64,000 nucleotides of DNA, from positions 142,760-206,759 of the forward strand of contig JANSYI010000016.1 in assembly GCA_024742475.1 (NCBI GenBank), in the 5' to 3' direction. Below, one piece after another: positions 17,033 through 24,797 of the stretch (the first letter of the stretch is position 1; every line of letters starts with the position of its first letter). Position numbers and translations under genes: made by a program. Below the pieces are notes generated by a model. It did no database searches, was not told where the DNA came from, and was given only the letters and a program-made list of their open reading frames with translations. This stretch comes from a bacterium (GTDB lineage Bacteria; Myxococcota_A; Polyangia; Nannocystales; Nannocystaceae).

Positions 17033-19006
17033 TCAGGTCTGCTGGGGGGAATGGCTACCACGCCGCTCTTCGAGGGCGTCTTCGGCAGCCAAGGATGATT
17101 CGATCTCGCCGAGGGACTTGCCGCCCATGCCGGCCTGAAGCGCCCGCTCCATGCGGCGCCGCGCGAACGCCTCGCTGACGCTTTCGAGATGCTCACGGGT
17201 TTGCTTGAGGCGCTGGGGAGTGCCCGCAGTGTCGGCCATCGCCTCGTCGGCGGCCTGTAGGGCAGCGAGGATCGCAGTGCGCTCGTCGGCCGGCAGCAGC
17301 GACTCGATGTGCCCAACCTCTTCGACGGCGGTGCGGACCGCCAGCGCGACGCGGCCCAGCTCGACCCGGCCCTCGGCCATGTTGCGCGCCTCGAAGTCGG
17401 CCTCGGCGTTGTCGAGGCTCTCCATGACGAGGGCATCGACCGCCGCCTCGTCCAGGCCGTAGGTGGGCTTGACCTCGACGGTCTGCTTGACCCCCGTCAT
17501 CAGCTCCTTGGCCGTGACGGTGAGCAGGGCGTCGGCGTCGAGCTGGAACGAGACCTCGACGCGTGCCATCGACGGTGGAAGCTGCGGAATGCCGCGCAGC
17601 TCGAACTTGGCGAGCGACCGGCAGTCGGACGCCAGCTCGCGCTCGCCTTGCACGACGTGAAACACCATGCCGGTCTGCTGCTCGGAGTAGTTCGTGAACA
17701 CCTGACGCGCGCCGATGGGGATGGTGGCGTTGCGAGGGATGAGCTGCTCGACGATGCCACCCATCGTCTCGAGCCCGAGGCTCAGCGGGACCACGTCGAG
17801 CAGCGTGACGCCCTCCCGAGCGCTGCCCGAGAGGATGTCTGCCTGAATCGCGGCTCCGTAGGCCACGACGCGGTCGGGGTCGAGGTCGCACAGCGGCAGC
17901 TGCTTGAACGTCTTCTCCACGACCGCCCGCACCTTGGGCACCCGGGTGGACCCTCCGACCAGCACTACGCCGTCGAGGTCGTCGGGGCGAACGTCGGCGT
18001 CCTTGAGGGTTTGGCGGCATGCCTTGACCGTGCGGCGAACGATCCCGTCGATGAGGCCCTCGAACGTCTCGCGCGTGACGGCGAAGCCGGTCAGACCGCA
18101 GCTGTCCACGTTCGCGACCACCTGCGGCTCATCGCTGAGCGCCTCCTTGACGCGTCGCGCCTCGGCGAGCGCCCCTTCGCGCTGTCGGTCGCTGGGCTCA
18201 CAGACCCCTGCCGCCTCGAGCAGGTGCGCGGCGAGGGCTCGGTCGAAGTCGTCGCCGCCGAGCGCCGAGTCCCCCCCGGTCGCCAGCACCTGAAAGACGC
18301 CCTCGCGCAGCCGCAAGATGCTGATGTCGAAGGTGCCCCCGCCGAGGTCGTAGATGGCGAAGAGCCCCTGCTTGCCGCCCTTGGTCTGGTCGAGACCGTA
18401 GGCGAGCGCGGCGGCCGTGGGCTCGGCGAGGAGGCGGTAGACCTTCAGGCCCGCGATGCGGCCGGCATCCTTCGTGGCCTGGCGCTGGGCGTCGTCGAAG
18501 TAAGCCGGCACGGTGATCACGGCGCCGTCGATCGGCGCACCGAGCTCGGCCTCGGCCCGGGCCGCGAGCACGCGCAGGATCTCGGCCGAGACCTCCATCG
18601 GCGTGACGTCTCGGCCCCCGCCCATGTCGAAGCGGACCACCTGGTCCTCGTCATGCTTCGGCGCAGCGATCGGGTACGGGTGCTCGCCGATGTCGGCGCG
18701 GCCTCGCCCCATGAAGCGCTTGACCGAGCTGATGACCCGCGAGGGGTGCTCGACCTGTTGCGCCCGCGCATCGGCGCCCACCACGACACTCGGGTCGACG
18801 TAGGAGACGACCGAGGCGAGGATGTCCGCCCCGGACGCGTCGCGAACCGGCTGCGGCTGCGCGCCGTTGGGGGCGATCGCGACCAGGCTGTGTGTCGTGC
18901 CCAGATCGATGCCGATACCGCGGCCGGGGGCACGTTTGCGGGACGCCGGCGCGTCGGGTTCCTCGATCTGAAAGAGAGCCCCGGGGTCGAAGTCGTCTGC
19001 GCTCAT
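17033..19006 (-). CDS. hscA: Fe-S assembly Hsp70-class chaperone HscA
   Basis: 657 residues from ATG 19006. DnaK fold with the N-terminal ATPase signature G-I-D-L-G-T-T-H-S-L-V-A, I-Y-D-L-G-G-G-T-F-D-I-S and V-L-V-G-G-S-T-R-V-P-K-V, then a substrate-binding domain. Slightly longer than E. coli HscA (616) through an N-terminal extension of about 28 residues containing D-P-G-A-L-F-Q-I-x-E-P, a motif seen at HscA N-termini. It works with HscB to release clusters from IscU to target proteins. Placement after hscB and before fdx confirms HscA rather than DnaK. Confidence 0.95.
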   Translation of the reverse strand: MSADDFDPGALFQIEEPDAPASRKRAPGRGIGIDLGTTHSLVAIAPNGAQPQPVRDASGADILASVVSYVDPSVVVGADARAQQVEHPSRVISSVKRFMGRGRADIGEHPYPIAAPKHDEDQVVRFDMGGGRDVTPMEVSAEILRVLAARAEAELGAPIDGAVITVPAYFDDAQRQATKDAGRIAGLKVYRLLAEPTAAALAYGLDQTKGGKQGLFAIYDLGGGTFDISILRLREGVFQVLATGGDSALGGDDFDRALAAHLLEAAGVCEPSDRQREGALAEARRVKEALSDEPQVVANVDSCGLTGFAVTRETFEGLIDGIVRRTVKACRQTLKDADVRPDDLDGVVLVGGSTRVPKVRAVVEKTFKQLPLCDLDPDRVVAYGAAIQADILSGSAREGVTLLDVVPLSLGLETMGGIVEQLIPRNATIPIGARQVFTNYSEQQTGMVFHVVQGERELASDCRSLAKFELRGIPQLPPSMARVEVSFQLDADALLTVTAKELMTGVKQTVEVKPTYGLDEAAVDALVMESLDNAEADFEARNMAEGRVELGRVALAVRTAVEEVGHIESLLPADERTAILAALQAADEAMADTAGTPQRLKQTREHLESVSEAFARRRMERALQAGMGGKSLGEIESSLAAEDALEERRGSHSPQQT

Positions 19007-19013
19007 CGTGTGC

Positions 19014-19520
19014 TCAATCCAGTTCGTCGATTTCGTCGAGCAGCCGCTGAAGATAGCGCCGCACGACCAGATGTCGGGCCGCAGCCTCGTGGTCACCGCC
19101 GTCGATGGCGGACACGGCCGCCGACAGCGCATCCGACTCCTGCGCTTCGATGTCGTCGCGCAGTGCGTCGAGTGACCCGCCGGCCTGGGCCTCGGCGACG
19201 CGCTCGCGGTGCTCGATCATCTCGATCAGAAACGATTGGGGCATCTGGGGCGCGCCCGAGTCTGGGTCGGACGAATCGAGGTCGCGCCCGGCGAGCTTGA
19301 CGAGATATTCCGCGCGCTTCACAGGGTCGCGCAGCGTCCGGTAAGCCTCGTTGATCGCCGCGCTGGCCTCCATCGCCGCGCGCTTGGCCGAGGCGTCGTC
19401 CTGCGCCACCTTGTCGGGGTGCGCAGCCGCGGCCCGCTGCAGGTATGCGTGCTCGAGCGCGTCCCGGTCGAGCGCGTGCTGAGCGGGTTGCCCGAGTCGT
19501 TCGAAATGATCCATGTCCAT
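19014..19520 (-). CDS. hscB: J-domain co-chaperone HscB
   Basis: 168 residues. N-terminal J domain (about 4-75) with the HPDK tripeptide that stimulates HscA ATPase, then a C-terminal three-helix region with Q-S-F-L-I-E-M-I-E-H-R-E, which contacts IscU. The length matches E. coli HscB (171). It sits between iscA and hscA, 7 bp before hscA. Confidence 0.94.
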   Translation of the reverse strand: MDMDHFERLGQPAQHALDRDALEHAYLQRAAAAHPDKVAQDDASAKRAAMEASAAINEAYRTLRDPVKRAEYLVKLAGRDLDSSDPDSGAPQMPQSFLIEMIEHRERVAEAQAGGSLDALRDDIEAQESDALSAAVSAIDGGDHEAAARHLVVRRYLQRLLDEIDELD

Positions 19521-19576
19521 ATGCAGGCGCCGCTGCGCGGGGCAGCGAGGCGTCCGGATGAGGTGCGAGATGGCTC

Positions 19577-19963
19577 TCAGAAGGCGACGGACTCGCCGCA
19601 GCCGCAGGAGTCACCGACGTTGGGGTTCTCGAACTTGAAGCCGTGGCCGCGGATCCCCGTCTCGAAGTCGATGCGCGTGCCCTTGACCAGCACCATGCTC
19701 TTGGGGTCGACGAACACCCGCACGCCGTACGCGTCGACGACGTGGTCGTTGGGTCGCGGCTCGCCGTCCTCGAACTGGAACATGTACGAGTAGCCGGTGC
19801 AGCCGCCGCCGCGGATGCCGAAGCGAATCGCCCCGGTGGGGGTGCCCCGCTTCTCTAGCTGGCCGCGCATGACCTTGGCCGCGCGGGCGGTCACGACGAC
19901 GGTGTTGGGGACCGGCGCTGCCTCGGGCGCAGCGCCACTGGGCGATGCGGGGGCCGCGTTCAC
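19577..19963 (-). CDS. iscA: A-type Fe-S carrier IscA
   Basis: 128 residues from GTG 19961-19963, which overlaps the iscU stop by 4 nt (GTGA). The three ligand cysteines are present: G-G-G-C-T-G-Y-S-Y and the C-terminal D-S-C-G-C-G-E-S-V-A-F. There is an N-terminal Ala/Pro-rich extension of about 20 residues relative to E. coli IscA (107). It carries clusters from IscU to apo-proteins. Confidence 0.94.
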   Translation of the reverse strand: MNAAPASPSGAAPEAAPVPNTVVVTARAAKVMRGQLEKRGTPTGAIRFGIRGGGCTGYSYMFQFEDGEPRPNDHVVDAYGVRVFVDPKSMVLVKGTRIDFETGIRGHGFKFENPNVGDSCGCGESVAF

Positions 19964-20370
19964 CTGGTCTCTCCTGCGCCCGTGCCGTTCTTCTCCCCAT
20001 TCTTCTCTTGGTAGTCCTTGATCGCAGCCTTGATCGCGTCCTCGGCCAGCACCGAGCAGTGAATCTTGACCGGAGGCAGCGAGAGCTCTTCGGCGATCTG
20101 GCTGTTTTGAATCGAGCCGGCCTCTTCGACGCTCATGCCCTTGACCCACTCGGTCACCAGGGAGCTGCTCGCGATGGCCGAACCGCAGCCGTAGGTCTTG
20201 AACTTGGCGTCCTTGATGACACCGTCCTCGACCTTGATCTGCAGCTTCATGACGTCACCGCATGCGGGTGCGCCGACGATGCCGGTACCAACCCCGTCGT
20301 CGTTCTTGTCGAGGCTGCCGACGTTGCGGGGGTTTTCGTAGTGCTCGATGACCTTGTCGCTGTACGCCAT
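19960..20370 (-). CDS. iscU: Fe-S cluster scaffold IscU
   Basis: 136 residues. The scaffold cysteines lie in G-A-P-A-C-G-D-V-M-K-L, K-T-Y-G-C-G-S-A-I-A-S-S-S and K-I-H-C-S-V-L-A-E-D-A, and the H-x-C and L-P-P-V-K segment recognised by HscA is intact (L-P-P-V-K-I-H-C). A Lys/Gly-rich tail extends the C-terminus. An AAAGGA site lies upstream of the ATG. Confidence 0.97.
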   Translation of the reverse strand: MAYSDKVIEHYENPRNVGSLDKNDDGVGTGIVGAPACGDVMKLQIKVEDGVIKDAKFKTYGCGSAIASSSLVTEWVKGMSVEEAGSIQNSQIAEELSLPPVKIHCSVLAEDAIKAAIKDYQEKNGEKNGTGAGETR

Positions 20371-20384
20371 TGTCGAAGTCCTTT

Positions 20385-20411
20385 GTGTGTCGCGTGTGTC
20401 GCGTGTGTCGC
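20385..20411. repeat. Three tandem 9-bp repeats between iscS and iscU
   Basis: gtgtgtcgc is repeated three times without gaps, just upstream of the iscU ribosome site in the 55-bp iscS-iscU spacer. Confidence 0.85.
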
Positions 20412-20425
20412 GTGGAGGGTGCGGC

Positions 20426-21646
20426 TCAGTGGTGCGCCCACTGGATGGAGTCGAGATCGATACCTTCTTGGACCATCTCCCAAAGCGGGGACATCTCGCG
20501 AAGGCGGGAGACGTGGGTGCGAAGCAGGTCGACGACGAAGTCGATCTCTTCTTTGGTGGTGAAGCGGCCGATCGTCATGCGAAGGCTGGAGTGCGCGAGC
20601 TCGTCATTGAGCCCCATCGCCCGCAGCACGTAGCTCGGCTCGAGGCTGGCCGAGGTGCACGCCGAGCCCGACGAGAGCGCGACGTCCTTGAGCGCCATGA
20701 GCAGCGACTCCCCTTCGATGTACGCGAAGCTGAGGTTGAGGTGTCCGGGCAGCAGGTGCTCGGGATGCCCGTTGAGGATGACGTGCTCGATGGTGCTGGT
20801 CAGCTGCTCGCGCATGTAGTCGCGAAGTCCCGCGATGCGCTCGGCCTCTTCGGCCATGTCTTCGCGCGCGATGCGAGCCGCCTCGCCGAACGCGACGATG
20901 TTGGGGACCGCGAGCGTGCCCGAACGGTTGCCCCGCTCGTGGCCCCCGCCGTGAATCTGCGCCGAGAGGCGCACCCGAGGCTTGCGACGCCGGACATACA
21001 GCGCCCCGATGCCCTTGGGGCCGTAGATCTTGTGCGCCGAGATCGAGAGCAGGTCGATGTTCATCGCCTCGACGTCGATGGGGATCTTGCCAAACGCCTG
21101 CGTCGCGTCGGTGTGGAACAACACCTTGTGCTCGCGGCAGACCTTGCCGATCTCGGCGAGGGGCATGACGACGCCGGTCTCGTTGTTGCCGTGCATGACC
21201 GAGACGAGCACCGTCTCCTCGGTGATCGCGTCGGCGACCTGCTGCGGCGTGATGAGGCCCCCTTGGTCGACCTCGAGATAGGTGACACGGGCGCCGCGGC
21301 GCTCGAGGTACTTGCACGTGTCGAGCACGGCCTTGTGCTCGGTGTTGACCGTGATGATGTGGTTGCCCTTCTCCGCCAGGTACTCGGCCACGCCCTTGAT
21401 CGCCAAGTTGTTGGACTCGGTCGCGCCGCTGGTCCACGTGATCTCCTTGGGGTCGGCGCCGATCGTCTTCGCCACGTGTTCGCGCGCGGCTTCGACGGCC
21501 TCCTCGGCTTCCCATCCGAAGGCGTGGGTGCGGCTGGCGGCGTTGCCATAGGCCTGAGTAAAGAACGGCATCATCTTGTCGACGACTCTCTGGTCGACGG
21601 GACAAGTGGCGGCGTAGTCGAGGTAAACGGGGGTCTTCACGCTCAT
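20426..21646 (-). CDS. iscS: Cysteine desulfurase IscS
   Basis: 406 residues from ATG 21646; E. coli IscS has 404. PLP lysine in S-A-H-K-I-Y-G-P-K-G, the N-terminal Y-L-D-Y-A-A-T-C-P-V-D and the mobile active-site cysteine loop S-S-G-S-A-C-T-S-A-S-L-E-P-S, all group I features. It supplies sulfur from cysteine to IscU and other acceptors. The gene begins 8 bp after the MerR-type regulator stop, so the two are translationally close. Confidence 0.97.
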   Translation of the reverse strand: MSVKTPVYLDYAATCPVDQRVVDKMMPFFTQAYGNAASRTHAFGWEAEEAVEAAREHVAKTIGADPKEITWTSGATESNNLAIKGVAEYLAEKGNHIITVNTEHKAVLDTCKYLERRGARVTYLEVDQGGLITPQQVADAITEETVLVSVMHGNNETGVVMPLAEIGKVCREHKVLFHTDATQAFGKIPIDVEAMNIDLLSISAHKIYGPKGIGALYVRRRKPRVRLSAQIHGGGHERGNRSGTLAVPNIVAFGEAARIAREDMAEEAERIAGLRDYMREQLTSTIEHVILNGHPEHLLPGHLNLSFAYIEGESLLMALKDVALSSGSACTSASLEPSYVLRAMGLNDELAHSSLRMTIGRFTTKEEIDFVVDLLRTHVSRLREMSPLWEMVQEGIDLDSIQWAHH

Positions 21647-21654
21647 GGTGCGAA

Positions 21655-22212
21655 TCACGTGGGGTTGGGGTCTGCCGCGGAGGCGGAGCTGGACCGGATC
21701 TGAACGATGTCGTGACTTCGTCCAGGGGAGGGAGAATGGATGCCGGCGACGAGGGACGGCGCCTGGGTGTCGGCATGGACACCGTCGCACTCGACGCAAC
21801 CGGTGACCTCGTGGTCGTGGCTGCAGGCGCGGCATCCCTCGAGGTAGGCGAGGCTCTCGGCAAGGTCGCGCTCGAGCTGGAGGAGCTTCTCGACCTGAGC
21901 ACGTGTGTCGTCGAGCCGACCGCGGAACATCTCGCGAAGGCTGAGCATCGCGTCGGGCCCGGTCGAGGAGCTCTCGACGGTGTGCAGCAAGCCTTGGATC
22001 TGCGGCAGCGAGAACCCCAGGGCCTGCAGCTTCGCGATCCAGTAGACGCGCGCCACCTCGTCGGGGCCGTAGAGCCGGAAGTTCCCCTCGGACCGAGCGG
22101 GGCTGAGCAGACCCATCTCCTCGTACAGTCGCAGCGCACGGACGGTCTTGCCCGTCTTGCGGGCCAGCTCGCCGACCTTCATGCGGTGCGGTGTGTGGGA
22201 TGGGGTGGTCAT
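21655..22212 (-). CDS. MerR-family regulator with a CxxC-x8-CxxC cluster, in the iscR position
   Basis: 185 residues from ATG 22212; an internal ATG at 22182 (starting M-K-V-G-E-L-A) matches the usual MerR N-terminus and may be the true start. The winged helix-turn-helix occupies about 11-80, a dimerisation coiled coil about 85-125, then Cys127, Cys130, Cys139 and Cys142 with His132 and His134 between. The tail after 150 is Ser/Pro-rich. It heads the isc operon in exactly the place iscR holds in proteobacteria. Family knowledge: MerR proteins bind a dyad between -35 and -10 and sense metal, redox or Fe-S state through C-terminal cysteines (as SoxR does). Inference: this protein controls isc expression by binding an Fe-S cluster or metal. 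Two near-palindromic sites lie upstream. Confidence 0.85.
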   Translation of the reverse strand: MTTPSHTPHRMKVGELARKTGKTVRALRLYEEMGLLSPARSEGNFRLYGPDEVARVYWIAKLQALGFSLPQIQGLLHTVESSSTGPDAMLSLREMFRGRLDDTRAQVEKLLQLERDLAESLAYLEGCRACSHDHEVTGCVECDGVHADTQAPSLVAGIHSPSPGRSHDIVQIRSSSASAADPNPT

Positions 22213-22217
22213 GAACT

Positions 22218-22239
22218 CTAACCCTTACGTAGGGGCAGG
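22218..22239. promoter_or_regulatory. Candidate MerR-type operator, proximal imperfect copy
   Basis: Starts CTAACCC, has a TACGTA core and then GGGG; the distal arm is degenerate. It lies 5 bp from the ATG at 22212. TAGAGT (minus strand, 22215-22220) beside it could be a -10, which would favour the ATG at 22182. Confidence 0.45.
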
Positions 22240-22284
22240 TTTGCCTCAGCTCGGCGGCGGGAGTCTGGAGGTCCGTCGCCGGCC

Positions 22285-22290
22285 TGTCAA
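22285..22290 (-). promoter_or_regulatory. TTGACA -35-like hexamer upstream of the isc operon
   Basis: A perfect TTGACA on the minus strand between the two operator-like sites; 17 bp downstream lies CAGACT (22262-22267), a weak -10. Possible constitutive promoter of the regulator-isc operon. Confidence 0.35.
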
Positions 22291-22305
22291 CCTCGCCCTG
22301 GGCAA

Positions 22306-22334
22306 AACCTAACCCGTACGTAAGGGTTAGACAA
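22306..22334 (-). promoter_or_regulatory. Near-perfect palindromic operator within a candidate promoter
   Basis: The 22-bp dyad at 22309-22330 has 7-bp arms CTAACCC / GGGTTAG around a TACGTA core with a single mismatched pair. On the minus strand it falls between TTGTCT (22329-22334) and TAGGTT (22306-22311), 17 bp apart. An operator in the promoter spacer is the MerR-family pattern. Confidence 0.5.
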
Positions 22335-22372
22335 CTCGCGCGCGGCGCAAACGGCGCTCTGCGGCACGACAA

Positions 22373-22400
22373 AGCCGTGCGGGCGAGGCCACGCACGGCT
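22373..22400 (-). terminator. Hairpin after the 753-residue lipoprotein gene
   Basis: 8-bp perfect stem agccgtgc / gcacggct with a 12-nt loop, 28 bp past the stop at 22428. No T-run follows, so termination activity is uncertain. Confidence 0.4.
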
Positions 22401-22427
22401 GAGGGGGCGACGGCCGAAGCTCGTGAG

Positions 22428-24689
22428 CTAGCCCTTCTTCTTCTTCTTGCCCTTCTTTTTCTTCTTCTTGCCCTTCTTCTTGTCGTCGACGGTCGGCGTG
22501 GGCACGGGCGGCTTGGTCGGCTCCACGACGGGCCCGCCGTCGGTCTTGCCCTCGTCGGTCTTGCCGCCGTCCGTCTTGCCTTCGTCGGTCTTGCCGCCGT
22601 CTGTCTTGGGCTCCGTCTTGCCGTCGTCGGTCTTTCCGTCGGCCGAGCTCCCGCCGTCCTTCTTCTCTTCGATGACGACCTCGGGGCTGCTCGGCGTGTG
22701 CTCGGGGATGATCTCGGGCTCGGGATCGGTCGGCTTGACGCCCAGGTCCGCCGCGAGCGACTCGTTGGCGAGGCCCTCCATCGCGGCGTAGGTCACCGCG
22801 CCGGCGACCATCAGGCCGCCGACACCGCTGCCGACCATGCTGCCGGGTCCTTCGCTACCCGCGCGCGTGTGGTAGGCGAACGCCATCGCGGAGCTGTCGT
22901 ACTTGGCGGCCAGAGGCGCGAACGCGGTCGCGGGCGCCGTCCCCTCGGTGACCTGATGCGCTGCGTCGAGCGCTGCCCGCCCCTCTTCGGTCGCGCGGTT
23001 GCCGATGCCCTGCACCGCCATGTGCACGATCGGCTGCGCGCTGCCGGGCTTCTTCTCGATCCAAAGCGAGCTGCTCGAGACCGGGGCCATCAGCGACATC
23101 GCCGCAATCAGCGTCTCGGGATCGGCATCGGGCACCTTCTTGAGCGCCGCTCGCAGCAGCTTGTGCATGTGCTCGCCTTGCATGAAGTCGGCCGGCAGGT
23201 GCATCGCGAACGCCACCTCCTTGCGCTTGAACCCCTCGGCCAACGGCGCCGGGAGCGAGCTGAGCGTGTCGGCGCTGATGCCATCACCGCTGGCGTCGAG
23301 CAGCTTGCCCACGTTGGTCGTGTCGGGGCCGACCGCGACGGTCAGGGCTTTGTTGCCGGCAAACGCCCAGCCGTCGAAGTGAATGCCCGCGAACGCCTTG
23401 ACGATGTCGGCTTCGGGGATGCCACGCACGCTGACGTGCAGCGCGTCGGCCATGTTCGTGCCGTGGTTGACGGGTACCTTCTCGACCGTCAGCGTGCTCC
23501 CCTCGAGCTCGGGGATCTCCTTCGGGGCGTCCTTGGAGGCCTCGAGCGCCATCTCCCACAGCGCCGAGTAGGGTCCCGCGTCCTTGATGCCCGCTTGAAA
23601 GACCAAGCCTCCGGGGTCGACCGATCCCGCGAGGACGAACTCCCCGGTGAGGGTGGCGGCGATCTTGTTCACCTCGGGCGGCGCGTCACCGGCCGCGGCG
23701 GCCAGGCCCATGCCGAGCAGCGCGCTGTTGGCTCGACCCCAGACGAAGCCCGCGCCGGGCTGCACGTTGGCGAGCGTGTGCGTGTCGCCTCCTTCGAGGG
23801 CAGAGAACGCCTGCTGCGCCTCGCGGTCGAGCGGCACGGCGCCCGCGAAGTGCATCAGACCCGGCAGCGTGGTGATCGCAAACGCGGCGTCTTCCCCCTC
23901 GACTGGGAGGCTCGCAATGACGTTGGCTTCGTCGAGCTCGACACCGGGGAGCTTGGCCTGCAGCGCGTCTCGGACGGCTTTGGGGTCCTCGGCCGGCGCG
24001 TACGCCTCGAGCATGGCCTTGTCTTCCGCGCAGACGCTCCACCCCTCGTGCCCGGCCAGCGGTCCGCAGTCCTCGGCTTCGACGTCGTCTTCGCCCAGCG
24101 CCTTGGCGAGGTTGGCGATGGCGGCGGGGTCGTCGGCGGCGAAGACGATGAGCGCCTTGCCCTTCTTGTCGCGGATGAGCGCGCCCCCGTCCTTGAGACG
24201 GAGGCCCGAGGCGCCCAGCGCCTCGACGACCGCTTTGCCCTCGGTCTGCATCGTGGCGTACGCCTCGTTGACGTCGCGAATGTCGGACGGAGCAGACTTG
24301 GAGGCGGCGAGCGTCTTCAGCGGCGCGTCCATGAACCGCATCCCCTCCTCGTAGTAGTCCTCGAGCACCGAGGCGTCGCGGATGATGATGAACTCCGACT
24401 CGGTGTCCGGGACGAACGAGAGCATCAGGTCCAGGCCGGTGTGCAGCGCCTCGACCTTGATCGGCTCGGGCTTGGCAGCCTCGGCCTCCTTGTCCGCGTC
24501 CTTCTCGTCCGCGTCCGTCTTCGCCTCGTCTCCGTCCGCGTCGTCCTTCTTCGTGGCCTCCTCGTCCTCTTTGCCGCTCGCCTTGGCGGCGAGCTCCTCC
24601 ACCTTGTCGCAGGCGGTGGTATTCCAGAGGAACGCGAGGGCCAACGGGATGGCCAGGCCTCGGTGGCGGGGCGGTCTCCAAGAGCGCAT
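22428..24689 (-). CDS. Large hypothetical lipoprotein with Lys-rich tail
   Basis: 753 residues from ATG 24689. Lipoprotein signal ending T-T-A-C, then a Glu/Asp/Lys-rich linker (about 35-75). The main body (about 75-600) is an alpha/beta protein with no family I recognise; it has repeated segments on mean/limit-like themes such as A-L-I-V-F-A-A-D-D-P and A-F-A-I-T-T-L-P. A hydrophobic Gly/Ala stretch lies at about 615-640. The C-terminus is low complexity: about seven G-K-T-D-(E/G)-G units followed by a run of lysines with single glycines. TATGCT ends 6 nt before the ATG. The poly-Lys end could bind acidic polymers or nucleic acid at the cell surface, which is speculative. Confidence 0.75.
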   Translation of the reverse strand: MRSWRPPRHRGLAIPLALAFLWNTTACDKVEELAAKASGKEDEEATKKDDADGDEAKTDADEKDADKEAEAAKPEPIKVEALHTGLDLMLSFVPDTESEFIIIRDASVLEDYYEEGMRFMDAPLKTLAASKSAPSDIRDVNEAYATMQTEGKAVVEALGASGLRLKDGGALIRDKKGKALIVFAADDPAAIANLAKALGEDDVEAEDCGPLAGHEGWSVCAEDKAMLEAYAPAEDPKAVRDALQAKLPGVELDEANVIASLPVEGEDAAFAITTLPGLMHFAGAVPLDREAQQAFSALEGGDTHTLANVQPGAGFVWGRANSALLGMGLAAAAGDAPPEVNKIAATLTGEFVLAGSVDPGGLVFQAGIKDAGPYSALWEMALEASKDAPKEIPELEGSTLTVEKVPVNHGTNMADALHVSVRGIPEADIVKAFAGIHFDGWAFAGNKALTVAVGPDTTNVGKLLDASGDGISADTLSSLPAPLAEGFKRKEVAFAMHLPADFMQGEHMHKLLRAALKKVPDADPETLIAAMSLMAPVSSSSLWIEKKPGSAQPIVHMAVQGIGNRATEEGRAALDAAHQVTEGTAPATAFAPLAAKYDSSAMAFAYHTRAGSEGPGSMVGSGVGGLMVAGAVTYAAMEGLANESLAADLGVKPTDPEPEIIPEHTPSSPEVVIEEKKDGGSSADGKTDDGKTEPKTDGGKTDEGKTDGGKTDEGKTDGGPVVEPTKPPVPTPTVDDKKKGKKKKKKGKKKKKG
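22434..22640. repeat. In-gene low-complexity repeats coding for GKTD units and poly-Lys
   Basis: Near-identical 12-18 bp units (ttgccgtcgtcggtc-like) alternate with cttcttcttgccc-type units at the 3' end of the lipoprotein gene. Such arrays expand and contract by slippage. Confidence 0.7.
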
Positions 24690-24695
24690 GGGCGA

Positions 24696-24701
24696 AGCAT
24701 A
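24696..24701 (-). promoter_or_regulatory. -10-like TATGCT, leaderless spacing
   Basis: Minus-strand TATGCT ends 6 nt before the ATG at 24689, supporting that start over a longer in-frame one at 25046. Confidence 0.4.
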
Positions 24702-24797
24702 CCGAGCCCAGGCCCTGCGTGTTCCAGCGAGTGCGCTCGACCGCGGGGCCGCGCTTGTCGGAGTGCGCCGCGCCGCGGTACCGTCGCGCCCGGATCC

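Noticed and set aside
17309..19300. 663-residue plus-strand frame over hscA and hscB
   Set aside because: Antisense to two clear isc genes; no recognisable motif.
20385..20411. CRISPR-like repeat array
   Set aside because: Only three contiguous 9-bp units without spacers; simple tandem repeat. No cas genes in the window.
22439..22640. Separate small gene in the GKTD repeat region on the plus strand
   Set aside because: The Ser/Val/Leu/Pro-rich frame is a reading of the repeat in antisense; the minus-strand lipoprotein frame is continuous through it.
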